DNA of 35,832 nucleotides from Gammaproteobacteria bacterium (GCA_003228405.1 QIDK01000104.1:1-35832), one strand, 5' to 3'; shown: positions 1-9,830, counted from the first letter of the stretch. Notes: a model not told the origin generated them from the letters alone. Numbers and translations: made by a program.

Positions 1-1
1 G

Positions 2-88
2 CAAAACTACAGTATGGAAGAAATATCTATCCGCTTGCCGCGGGATCAGTTGTTTGAGGATGAGCTGGAAGAATATGATCGTATGTAG
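2..88 (+). CDS. C-terminal end of an unidentified protein (truncated by window edge)
   Basis: Open frame QNYSMEEISIRLPRDQLFEDELEEYDRM ending at TAG 86-88; no family recognised. Confidence 0.4.
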   Translation, partial: QNYSMEEISIRLPRDQLFEDELEEYDRM

Positions 89-128
89 TGGCTGATTTGT
101 CTGTATAAAACATCAGAATAACAACCTG

Positions 129-199
129 TGTCGGGAACCCGGTGGCCTTAACACTGCAGAGTCACTGGATTCCAGCTAGAAGCATGCTGGAATGACAGA
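129..199. repeat. dispersed palindromic repeat, copy 1
   Basis: CACTGGATTCCAGCTAGAAGCATGCTGGAATGAC, reverse complement found at about 16973-17010. Confidence 0.75.
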
Positions 200-439
200 G
201 CATGAAGTTTCCAGACATACCCGTACATACTCTCACAAAAGCGGAGAAGAGCCGTTAATAAGCTTTAGAAAAATAACGCCTGCAGAAGAAACTCTTTTTG
301 TTATGCTTCTTTGCATATAAGGCCGCTATTTTATCAGCTGATTCATTAGTAATTTACTGACCGGGCCAGGGGAAGTTCTGATTTAATCTGATTGATGAGA
401 TAGCTAATTAAAAGTATCTCTTTCCTTAAGCTATGGCTT

Positions 440-604
440 TCAGCTTAATTTTTTTATTTTGGCAGCATTGGTATTCCTGGTTTTATCACTAAATATAAAT
501 TTACCTGCTAATACACGGCCCTTCATACCCGGGTCACATTTTTTATGCTCTACTCGCTGACACCTGCCATCTACTTCGTGGGGGCATCCCCAGCCACCGC
601 TCAT
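440..604 (-). CDS. small Cys-containing protein of unknown function (54 aa)
   Basis: MSGGWGCPHEVDGRCQRVEHKKCDPGMKGRVLAGKFIFSD...; start moved to ATG at 602-604 because an AAGGTG Shine-Dalgarno lies just upstream. Confidence 0.55.
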   Translation of the reverse strand: MSGGWGCPHEVDGRCQRVEHKKCDPGMKGRVLAGKFIFSDKTRNTNAAKIKKLS

Positions 605-796
605 ATTTTTCACCTTAAATTGAACCTGAACAAACACACTTACTCATTGTCTGTCATAGTGCTACTATAATTTGTTATTGTATTGTAGCAAAATTTCTGC
701 GTGTAACCTGCAAGTTGATGGTATTAGAAATACTTGTATTTAGTTTAATATATGCCTATGTATAGGTAGACACATTAAATAAACGGGAATAAAAAA

Positions 797-2218
797 ATGA
801 CGCAAATCAGTAATGAACCCAGCTTTCGTGAAAGTGTTGAGCTTATGGTCGATAAAGCAATGACCGCAATGAACCTGGATGCAGGTACGGCGCAGGCCAT
901 AAAATCCTGTAATGCCGTTTTACAGGTTCAGTTTCCGGTAAAAATCAGGGGCAAAATAGAGATTTTTACTGGCTGGCGAGCAACCCACAGCACCCATCGA
1001 TTACCCTCCAAAGGCGGCATCCGCTATGCCCCCTATGCTAATCAGAATGAAGTTGAAGCTCTGGCCGCGCTGATGACCTATAAATGTGCCATTGTTGATG
1101 TTCCCTTTGGCGGCTCCAAAGGTGCGCTGGTGATTGACCCGAACCTGTATGATCGGGATGAACTGGAATTAATTACCCGCCGCTTCACACTGGAACTGGT
1201 ACGTAAGGGTTTTTTAAGCCCGTCAACCAATGTGCCGGCACCGGATGTGGGTACAGGGCAACGGGAAATGGCCTGGATTGCCGATACCTACAAACACCTG
1301 CACCCCGAAGACATTAATTATGTCGCCTGTGTAACGGGAAAGCCCGTGCATCATGGAGGTATTCAGGGCCGCATTGAGGCCACCGGGCGAGGTGTTCAAT
1401 ACGCCATTCGCGAATTTTTCCGCCACTCTGAAGATGTTAAAAAGGCCAGGATGTCTGGCAGTCTTGATGGCAAAACCTGTATCATTCAGGGGCTGGGCAA
1501 TGTGGGTTATCATGCGGCCAAATTTTTATCAGAAGAAGACGGAGTTAAGATAACTGCCGTTATCGAACGTGACGGTGTGCTGATAAGTGATGATGGAATA
1601 CACATAGAAGACCTGTTTCAACATATCCTTGAACACGGCTCCATTAAAAACTTTCCATCGGCTCGTTTTGATGAAAACGGAATCGCCGCACTGGAAAAAG
1701 AATGCGATATATTAATCCCCGCAGCACTGGAAAGTCAGATCACCCTGGAAAATGCTGCACGAATTAATGCTAAATTAATTGTCGAGGCGGCCAATGGCCC
1801 TGTGACTTATGGTGCAGATGAAATATTGAATAAAAAAGGCACAATCATTATACCCGATGCCTATGCCAATGCGGGCGGTGTTACGGTTTCCTATTTTGAG
1901 TGGATTCGTAATATTTCTCACATTCGATTTGGTCGCATGCAAAAACGCCACGATGAGTTGCGGGGCCATAATATAGCCAGTATGGTCGAGGAAATCACCG
2001 GTAAAACAGTATCAGAAACCCTGCGCAACAGTATTACCCAGGGCGCAGAAGAACTCGACCTGGTGCGTTCCGGGCTTGATGACACCATGCGCCTGTCTTA
2101 TCAGCAAATACGCAATACCCTGGAAAATGATGAAAATGTGCATGACCTGCGCACAGCCTGCTACGTAACATCAATTAGCAAAATAGCCAGATCATACCTT
2201 GATATTGGAGTATTCTAA
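797..2218 (+). CDS. Glu/Leu/Phe/Val dehydrogenase (glutamate dehydrogenase)
   Basis: 473 aa with GDH motifs (KGGIRYAPYANQNEVEALAALMTYKCAIVDVPFGGSKGAL, IQGLGNVGYHAAKF, EAANGPVT). Confidence 0.93.
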   Translation: MTQISNEPSFRESVELMVDKAMTAMNLDAGTAQAIKSCNAVLQVQFPVKIRGKIEIFTGWRATHSTHRLPSKGGIRYAPYANQNEVEALAALMTYKCAIVDVPFGGSKGALVIDPNLYDRDELELITRRFTLELVRKGFLSPSTNVPAPDVGTGQREMAWIADTYKHLHPEDINYVACVTGKPVHHGGIQGRIEATGRGVQYAIREFFRHSEDVKKARMSGSLDGKTCIIQGLGNVGYHAAKFLSEEDGVKITAVIERDGVLISDDGIHIEDLFQHILEHGSIKNFPSARFDENGIAALEKECDILIPAALESQITLENAARINAKLIVEAANGPVTYGADEILNKKGTIIIPDAYANAGGVTVSYFEWIRNISHIRFGRMQKRHDELRGHNIASMVEEITGKTVSETLRNSITQGAEELDLVRSGLDDTMRLSYQQIRNTLENDENVHDLRTACYVTSISKIARSYLDIGVF

Positions 2219-2282
2219 ACTCAGAGCAGATCTGGCGTATTTTTTTGCACCTGCAATTCCAGGCAGAAATCAGGAGAAACCA

Positions 2283-2840
2283 ATGAGTGAAGAAATCATA
2301 AAAAATCTCGGGCCACTGGCCGCATTAGCCGGCATATGGGAAGGTGACAAAGGCATAGATATATCCAGAATAAACAGCAGGGAGACCGAAACAAAATTTC
2401 GTGAACGCATGGTATTTGAACCTCTGGGGCCGGTTAATAATGGCCCACAGAAATTATATGGCTTAAGGTACTCTACAACGGCCTGGCGCCTGGGCGAAGA
2501 TGATGGCTTCCACGAAGAAGTCGGTTACTGGTTATGGGACAGTGATCGCAAACAGGTATTACGCTGTTTTATGGTGCCCAGGGGCGTATTAATTAATGCC
2601 GGCGGAGATGCACAGGCCAATAGTAAAAGCTTTCATTTAGAGGCAGAAGTCGGCTCTGAAACCTATGGCATACTATCTAATAAATTTTTAGATGAAACCT
2701 ATAAAACTAAAAAATACCTGCTGGATGTCACTGTGCATGATGATGCCAGCTTCAGCTATAAAGAAGACACCCAGTTATGGATACCCGTTAGTAATGCCAT
2801 TTTTCATCATACGGATCAGAACACATTACACAAAGTTTAA
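2283..2840 (+). CDS. heme-binding beta-barrel / FABP-like protein (nitrobindin-type)
   Basis: MSEEIIKNLGPLAALAGIWEGDKGID... with C-terminal FHHTDQNTL; ATG 2283 preceded by CAGGAG. Confidence 0.75.
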   Translation: MSEEIIKNLGPLAALAGIWEGDKGIDISRINSRETETKFRERMVFEPLGPVNNGPQKLYGLRYSTTAWRLGEDDGFHEEVGYWLWDSDRKQVLRCFMVPRGVLINAGGDAQANSKSFHLEAEVGSETYGILSNKFLDETYKTKKYLLDVTVHDDASFSYKEDTQLWIPVSNAIFHHTDQNTLHKV

Positions 2841-3090
2841 TTATATCCAGGGAATCTCTGATTAAGTCACAGGTTTCGCCGCACAGGAACACATCCCACT
2901 TTTTTCTTTTGCGCACTCTGATCAGTCAGGATGACTTATTCAGAGCTTGCGCAAGACACCTCTGATTGAATCTGCCTGGGTTTAGCCAGCGCAAATAACC
3001 CTGACTTGCAACTTTAAAATAAAAGTAATACACTCATCTGACTTAAAACGATTAAAGTCACTCTATAATCAATGCAAACAGGAAAATGCT

Positions 3091-3693
3091 ATGGATATAA
3101 CACTGTATTACACCCCTCAAACCCGCTCTGTTCGACCACGCTGGTTACTGGAAGAGCTGGGCCTTGACTACAAGTTGCACCCAATTGATTTATTTGCAGG
3201 TGAAGGCGAATCTAAAGAGTATAAAGAAATTAACCCATTGGGCGCCGTGCCCGCCATGAAAATTGGTGATCAGATAATGCTGGAATCCGGTGCCATGTGC
3301 CACTGGCTGACCGATTTTCACCCTGATAAAAAACTGGCACCTGCTGTTCAGGACCCGACAAGGCCAAAATATGAGCAATGGATGATGTTCTCTCAGGCCA
3401 CTCTGGAAATGCAGCCATGGCTGGTATTACTGCATTCAAAAATATTGCCTGAAGCAGATCGGGTAGATGATATTGTTCCCTGGGCCGAGCAACGCCATCA
3501 GTCAATTTTAAAGGTACTGAATGCAGCGCTTGAGGGTAAAGATTATTTACTGGGAGATGAATTTAGCACAGCCGATATTATGGTTGGATCAACACTGATG
3601 TTCGTGCCGGAGACCCTGACAGAATTTCCAGAATTACAGGCTTACATAAAAAGGTTAAACGACAGGCCGGCATTTAAACGAGCGACAAATTAG
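3091..3693 (+). CDS. glutathione S-transferase family protein
   Basis: N-terminal thioredoxin-like fold sequence MDITLYYTPQTRSVRPRWLLEELGLDYKL, INPLGAVPAMKIGDQIMLESGAM, C-terminal STADIMVG. Confidence 0.92.
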   Translation: MDITLYYTPQTRSVRPRWLLEELGLDYKLHPIDLFAGEGESKEYKEINPLGAVPAMKIGDQIMLESGAMCHWLTDFHPDKKLAPAVQDPTRPKYEQWMMFSQATLEMQPWLVLLHSKILPEADRVDDIVPWAEQRHQSILKVLNAALEGKDYLLGDEFSTADIMVGSTLMFVPETLTEFPELQAYIKRLNDRPAFKRATN

Positions 3694-3782
3694 GTAACTG
3701 CCTCGAATGGCACTTACTAATGAATCTGGATAAAAGAATACCTGTCATTTATCCAGAGAAGCATAACAAAAATAGTTTCTCC

Positions 3783-3909
3783 TGTAGGAGTTAGCTTTAG
3801 CTGACGATAATGATTGCGATGCGAAGCGAGCCGTTAAAACTATATTATAGTTTATCGTCTCGCTTCGTATTGTCAGGAACATCATCAGCTAAAGCTAACT
3901 CCTTGTACA
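3783..3909. repeat. about 126-bp REP-like composite inverted repeat
   Basis: TGTAGGAGTTAGCTTTAGCTGAC ... TCAGCTAAAGCTAACTCCTTGTACA arms; GCGAAGCGAG / CTCGCTTCG inner arms; central AAACTATA-T-TATAGTTT. Confidence 0.8.
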
Positions 3910-3948
3910 ATTTTTTCTAAAGCTTATTAGCAGTATTTTTAAATATGG

Positions 3949-4251
3949 TTCCCACGCAGTATCGAGGGTACAGGCTTAAACCTATTCTACAGTCATAGAT
4001 ACCGTGTTTTCAGAACCAGGGAACCTCTGATCAAGTCGTGATTGTGATCTTATTGTCAACCAGACTTAATCAGAAGTTCCCTGGCTTCTCTTAAGAGTTT
4101 TAGCAATGCATCAAATTTTGATGGCATCACATATAAAATAGCTTCTTTATTTTTTTCACTCAGCGCAATATTCACACCCAGCTCTGGTTACCCGTTAATA
4201 ATGCTATTTTCATCATACGGATCAGAATACTTTACAAAAAATTCAGTTTAA
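3949..4251. pseudogene. chimeric gene-end pseudogene interrupted by a TIR element
   Basis: 3949-4012 and 4097-4187 match the 3' end and downstream of the gene at 7462-8151; 4188-4251 matches the 3' end of the gene at 2283-2840. Confidence 0.85.
4016..4084. mobile_element. 69-bp MITE-like element with 22-bp terminal inverted repeats
   Basis: CCAGGGAACCTCTGATCAAGTC (4016-4037) and GACTTAATCAGAAGTTCCCTGG (4063-4084), 20/22 inverted match; related ends at 2847-2868 and 14062-14102. Confidence 0.75.
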
Positions 4252-4351
4252 ACTAAATTTCTGCTGGCCCTGTAACAGAATATCAACAGATTAATATGCA
4301 AATGTTTGAGCCTTAACAGTGCAACGAACATGATTAAAGAGTAGCATCCCT

Positions 4352-6076
4352 TTAATTTTCTTTAATCTTAGCCTGTCTGCCCTGAGCCTGAATTACTTTT
4401 AGCTGATCCCGAAAAAATATAAAATCTAAAGCCTCTGAGTTAATAAGCTTCAGCTGTGTTATATAATCTTCCATTTCCTTATACTGCTTATTCTCATAGG
4501 CTGAAGCCGTCAGTTTTAACAGACGATTTTCAATATTCTGCATGCCCTGTTTTGCGGTTTTATTTTCAGCATCCAGCTCTAATGCCTGCTCATAAAAATA
4601 AAATGCATTATTATTTACAGGTTTAACATAATCTCTGCTTGCCACAGCACTTCTGGCCTGATTAAACAGGTTATCCAGTTTTTCCTGTTGCGTTATAGAC
4701 TGCTGGTCTTTCTGTTGACTGGGCAGCTGATTTTGCTGTTGCGGCGGCTGTTGCCTGGCCTGCTGAACAGTATTAATATCTTCAGGCGCGGTTGAATCGC
4801 TCATTATCCAGCTTAGAAAGACGATTAATAAAACGACTACAGAACCGACTATCGCTATGGGCTGCCAGGGTTTTTCAAAGCTGGCAGTAAACCCGCCTGC
4901 TTTTTTAATACTACTGCCAGATGCTGGTTTAGCTGAATCAGGTATCGCGGTTTCTGCAGCAGATGATTTTGTAATTGCCGGTCTATTTTCACCTCCAGCA
5001 AACGTTGCATCACTATAGCCCGTATTTCTTATACCTTGCGCATCAATAAGCCCCAGAGTTCCACTTGATCTGGACATCTCCGTATTATAACCTAGCTCCG
5101 TATCAGACCATGACAGCTCCGTTTCATCGGCAGGCTCGGGTGGATTTATCATATAATCGGGTAAGGCTGGAGCCGGGGTTTTACCAAGTAACATATCGGC
5201 CCAGCTGAGAATATTTCTGGGACGTTCTTCTATTTTAAACATCAGGGCCTTATCTACGGCCAGCAGGAAATTTTCAGAATACTCACCTTCTGCCAGTATG
5301 GAAACCGGCTCATAGGAATCTATGCCCTTTTCCAGAAAACCGCCACCTCTAAATAGCGCATCTACGGGTTTTTTGCCGGTAATGCCGAAATAAATACTGG
5401 CACCCATTGAATAAATATCAGTCCATGGCCCCTGCTTTCCAGAGCCTTCATTGTATTGCTCAAAAGGTGCATATCCAATAGTAACCAGACTGGTCAGGGC
5501 TTTGGTTTTACCACCAATTGACTGTCGAGCAGAGCCAAAATCAAGCAGGATGGGTGAACTATTATCACAGATATAAATATTTGCAGGTTTGATATCTCTG
5601 TGTATAAAACCCGCATTATGCACCAGAGACAAACCATCCATAATGGGAATAAAGGTATCAAGCAGCTTATCTTCTGAAAATGTAGTTTCCTGTTTATATA
5701 CCTTTGACAGATCTTTACCCTGGGCGTATTCCATTACCATATAGGCGGTATTATTTTCTTCAAATACATTCAGCACGCGCACGATATTGGGGTGGTTAAA
5801 TTTTACCAGGGTTCGGGCTTCAGCAACAAACCGCTCCAGCCCCCAGTTATACAACTTTTTCTGCTCTCCCGTTTTAGGATAAACCATGCTATCTGATTCA
5901 CGAGAGGCAAAATCTTCGGGCATAAACTCCTTTATAGCGACATTACGATCCAGGTTGTTATCACGGGCCAGATAAGTAATGCCGAAGCCACCTCGACCGA
6001 TGACTTTTATAATTTCATACCAGTGGAGCACATAGCCCACATCAAGTGAATTTTTATTGGGTCGTAATTCCATCAC
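4352..6076 (-). CDS. membrane-anchored Ser/Thr protein kinase
   Basis: Hanks-type motifs (GRGGFGITYLA, VAIKEF, HRDIKPANI, LDFGSAR, GYAPFEQY); single TM VGSVVVLLIVFLSWIM; Gln-rich linker. Confidence 0.93.
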   Translation of the reverse strand: MMELRPNKNSLDVGYVLHWYEIIKVIGRGGFGITYLARDNNLDRNVAIKEFMPEDFASRESDSMVYPKTGEQKKLYNWGLERFVAEARTLVKFNHPNIVRVLNVFEENNTAYMVMEYAQGKDLSKVYKQETTFSEDKLLDTFIPIMDGLSLVHNAGFIHRDIKPANIYICDNSSPILLDFGSARQSIGGKTKALTSLVTIGYAPFEQYNEGSGKQGPWTDIYSMGASIYFGITGKKPVDALFRGGGFLEKGIDSYEPVSILAEGEYSENFLLAVDKALMFKIEERPRNILSWADMLLGKTPAPALPDYMINPPEPADETELSWSDTELGYNTEMSRSSGTLGLIDAQGIRNTGYSDATFAGGENRPAITKSSAAETAIPDSAKPASGSSIKKAGGFTASFEKPWQPIAIVGSVVVLLIVFLSWIMSDSTAPEDINTVQQARQQPPQQQNQLPSQQKDQQSITQQEKLDNLFNQARSAVASRDYVKPVNNNAFYFYEQALELDAENKTAKQGMQNIENRLLKLTASAYENKQYKEMEDYITQLKLINSEALDFIFFRDQLKVIQAQGRQAKIKEN

Positions 6077-6296
6077 GATACTCAGTATTTCCAGTGCCAG
6101 CCATTATAGTTATAATAAAGTAAATACTATTACCTTTTTTTCGAAGCATTTATATTTTGCCTTTATACACATTTCATTAATTTGAATAAATTAGCATCAC
6201 TAACCCTAATACTGTAAGCATGCCTGACATTAAAATAAACAGCAAGTTTGACCTGAAATTCAATTTAATGAAGTACTTATTTTATAATCTACAGCA

Positions 6297-7232
<936 letters not shown>

Positions 7233-7280
7233 TCACTACTGTTTTATCCTGTTCCAACGGCCCCCTGTGAGAAGCCATAA

Positions 7281-7359
7281 AATAAAAGTCAAAAGCTATT
7301 TACCGCAAATAAACGCAAATGCACGCAATGTTTTTATTTGTGCACCTGCGGTGCACAAA
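7281..7359. repeat. nested palindrome, class 1 arm (half element A)
   Basis: ACCGCAAATAAACGCAAATGCACGCAA arm followed by perfect hairpin TTTGTGCACC-TGC-GGTGCACAAA (7337-7359); right arm absent. Confidence 0.7.
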
Positions 7360-7461
7360 CCAGAATTATCTGGTTCCCACGGTCCCCGTGGGAATCCATA
7401 CCCTATTATATTATGCAGCCATATGCATTCCCACGCAGGAGCGAGGGAACGAGTTACAAAC

Positions 7462-8151
7462 CTAGTCTACAGACGTAGATTCAGATGTTGTTTCCTTTAA
7501 TGGTTTAACTATTGCATCAAATTTTGATGGCATCACATATAAAATCACTTCTTTATTTTTTTCACTCAGCGCAATATCCACACCCAGCTCTGGATATAGC
7601 CAATGAACCGCATCACTTTCTACATCTGCCCGTTTTTCTGCCGGCTGACCAAAACGGTTTACCAGCAGCTCGGCATCCAGATTAACCTTAGGCAAATACG
7701 TTATTGAGGCAATGGGCGAGCGTTTAACTTTAACAACATCTTCATCAGTCAGGGTCACTTTACGCGTGCCACTGCCCAGAGTGGCAATACGCAAACCGCG
7801 GTTATACATTGCTTCGATTTCTTTATCTGATATATCAATGGCCATCACCATTTTAGATTTAAGGCCGGCAATTTTCACTTCACTAAAAAAAGCTTCGATA
7901 ACAGCTTTTGACTGTTTGGGCACAAACAGGGATATTTCAGGTATTTCCTTAAATAACTGTTGCGCATCACCAAGCGTAGACTGGCCAATCACTAAATGAA
8001 AAACGCGAGTATAGCCAGAATCAAGCTGTTCTATCTGCCAGGGGAAACCCGCGTGTTCGGTTTCGACCTGTTTAAATGAGGATAAATAAATGCCTGCTGC
8101 AAGTGCCAGTATGGTGAACCCCAGTACGCTTAAAAAAACATGTTTACGCAT
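7462..8151 (-). CDS. hypothetical membrane-anchored/periplasmic protein
   Basis: N-terminal hydrophobic MRKHVFLSVLGFTILALAAGIYL; start moved to 8151, adjacent to the stop of the upstream gene. Confidence 0.7.
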   Translation of the reverse strand: MRKHVFLSVLGFTILALAAGIYLSSFKQVETEHAGFPWQIEQLDSGYTRVFHLVIGQSTLGDAQQLFKEIPEISLFVPKQSKAVIEAFFSEVKIAGLKSKMVMAIDISDKEIEAMYNRGLRIATLGSGTRKVTLTDEDVVKVKRSPIASITYLPKVNLDAELLVNRFGQPAEKRADVESDAVHWLYPELGVDIALSEKNKEVILYVMPSKFDAIVKPLKETTSESTSVD

Positions 8152-8152
8152 A

Positions 8153-8656
8153 TTAATTTTCTTCGACCGGGGGCAGTGCATTTTCAGGAAAACGTTCACT
8201 TACCCAGTTTGGTAACATGGCCGTTTTTGCCATATTCAGAGATTCAGATTCGAATATGATTAAGCCCAGTACCGTTACCATGGTGGGTAAAAAAGCAGCG
8301 CCGCCAAATGCCCAGTGCTGTGGTTTCATATCGCCACCGGAGAGCAGATAAATAATGCCGAATATTGCTCCCATAATAGCCAGCATCAATAGAAAAAACC
8401 GGCTACGCCGTGCTGCAATCTGCCAGTGCCCACTGACATACCAGCTGGCCTTTTTTTTAGCTCGTTGTGCGCCCCAGAATATATAGATTAAGCTGGCAAC
8501 TGAAAAAACGGGGATAAAGACAACAAAATGCGTCAATGAGCTTGCGCTCATAATCGCAACAAACACCAGTATATGGTTGAAAATTAAATTCGTTAAAAAC
8601 ACCTCATGGGGAACACGGGCTTTTTTTAAGTCTTCGGGGGGTACATCATATTTCAT
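8153..8656 (-). CDS. hypothetical multi-pass membrane protein
   Basis: Several hydrophobic segments; 1 bp from the next gene, operon-like. Confidence 0.7.
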   Translation of the reverse strand: MKYDVPPEDLKKARVPHEVFLTNLIFNHILVFVAIMSASSLTHFVVFIPVFSVASLIYIFWGAQRAKKKASWYVSGHWQIAARRSRFFLLMLAIMGAIFGIIYLLSGGDMKPQHWAFGGAAFLPTMVTVLGLIIFESESLNMAKTAMLPNWVSERFPENALPPVEEN

Positions 8657-8753
8657 GAAATGGGGTTCTACAGGCTTTATTCGGCGCAGATTATAGCATT
8701 TTATAAGGACATTGTTTTGTTGTTGGTGTAGCGGAAATTTTTGCAGCTGAACC

Positions 8754-8790
8754 TAATCCCCCTCAATCCCCCTTTTGCCAAGGGGGAGGC
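8754..8790. repeat. G/C-run hairpin repeat (AATCCCCCTCAATCCCCC...GGGGGAGG)
   Basis: CCCCCTTTTGCCAAGGGGG hairpin preceded by AATCCCCCTCAAT; related to 28127-28252. Confidence 0.6.
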
Positions 8791-8962
8791 TTAAGGCGAG
8801 TGCATGTAACGTATATAGCGCTGTAGATGGGTGGTGAGTTTACGAACCCCGACATCTGTCAGCACTGTTGGGCTTCGTGCCTCAGTGCCAACCTACGAAA
8901 AACCAGTTATTGTGGCTATCCTGACTTAATTAAGTGCCATTAGGCTCTGCCCCCAATCTCTA

Positions 8963-9733
8963 CTAACCACAGAATAACCGCAGATAGTTCTGCTTGCTCA
9001 ATTCTGCAATCTGCTCCAGCGAACCGCCCCGCACTTCTGCCAGACACTCGGCAACATGCCCTACCCAGCCGGGGTGATTCTGCTTGCCGCGGTGGGGCAC
9101 AGGTGCCAGATAGGGTGAATCGGTTTCAATTAAAAAGCGATCATCCGGCACCTGCCGGGCGACGTCTCGTAACTCTTGCGCATTGCGAAAAGTAACGATA
9201 CCGGAAAATGAGATATACATACCCATATCCAGTGCCTGACGCGCCATATCCCAGCTTTCTGTAAAACAGTGCATCACGCCACCACAGTTTTCTACATCAC
9301 CTTCTCCCAGAATATCTAATGTATCCTGCTGGGCATCGCGAGTGTGAATAATCACCGGTTTATGCAGCTCATTGGCCGCCTGCAAATGCACTCTGAATGC
9401 CGCCATCTGCTGCTCGCGGGTTTCTTTTGTATAATAATAATCCAGCCCGGTTTCACCTATGGCGACCACTTTTGCATCCGCACCCAACTTTATTAAATTC
9501 TGTAAATCAATGGCTTCATCTTTTATATCCCCCGGGTGCACCCCCACGGAGATATCAACATAATCCAGCTCGTCTACCAGTGCTTTCATTGCCGGGTAAT
9601 CCTGCAGAGTTATAGCCACACATAGCAGGCGTTCAACCTTACCCTGCTGGATGGTTTGCATAAGCTGGCTGAAGTTATTATCGAATTTTTTTAGATCGAT
9701 GCGATCGAGGTGACAGTGGGAGTCTATGAACAT
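8963..9733 (-). CDS. tatD: TatD family metal-dependent hydrolase
   Basis: MFIDSHCHLDRID, IGETGLDYYY, HTRDA, GVMHCFTES, IETDSPYLAP. Confidence 0.95.
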   Translation of the reverse strand: MFIDSHCHLDRIDLKKFDNNFSQLMQTIQQGKVERLLCVAITLQDYPAMKALVDELDYVDISVGVHPGDIKDEAIDLQNLIKLGADAKVVAIGETGLDYYYTKETREQQMAAFRVHLQAANELHKPVIIHTRDAQQDTLDILGEGDVENCGGVMHCFTESWDMARQALDMGMYISFSGIVTFRNAQELRDVARQVPDDRFLIETDSPYLAPVPHRGKQNHPGWVGHVAECLAEVRGGSLEQIAELSKQNYLRLFCG

Positions 9734-9735
9734 AA

Positions 9736-9828
9736 AAGAAGTCTTAAGTCGTAAGTCTTAAGTCATAAGTCTCAAAATACGCGCCTGCGGCGCACCGCTT
9801 TGATTTATGACTTATGACTTACGACTTT
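9736..9828. repeat. nested palindrome, class 3 arms (element H)
   Basis: TTAAGTCGTAAGTCTTAAGTCATAAGTC ... GATTTATGACTTATGACTTACGACTT around GCGCCTGCGGCGC (9781-9793). Confidence 0.85.
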
Positions 9829-9830
9829 GT

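Noticed and set aside
1223-1553. ORFs overlapping the glutamate dehydrogenase gene (1223..1513 minus, 1353..1553 plus)
   Set aside because: Antisense or shifted frames of a confident CDS, no recognisable protein.
9736-9828. AAGTC repeats considered as a CRISPR array
   Set aside because: Units are about 8-9 bp without 30-bp spacers and form one palindrome, not direct repeats with unique spacers.
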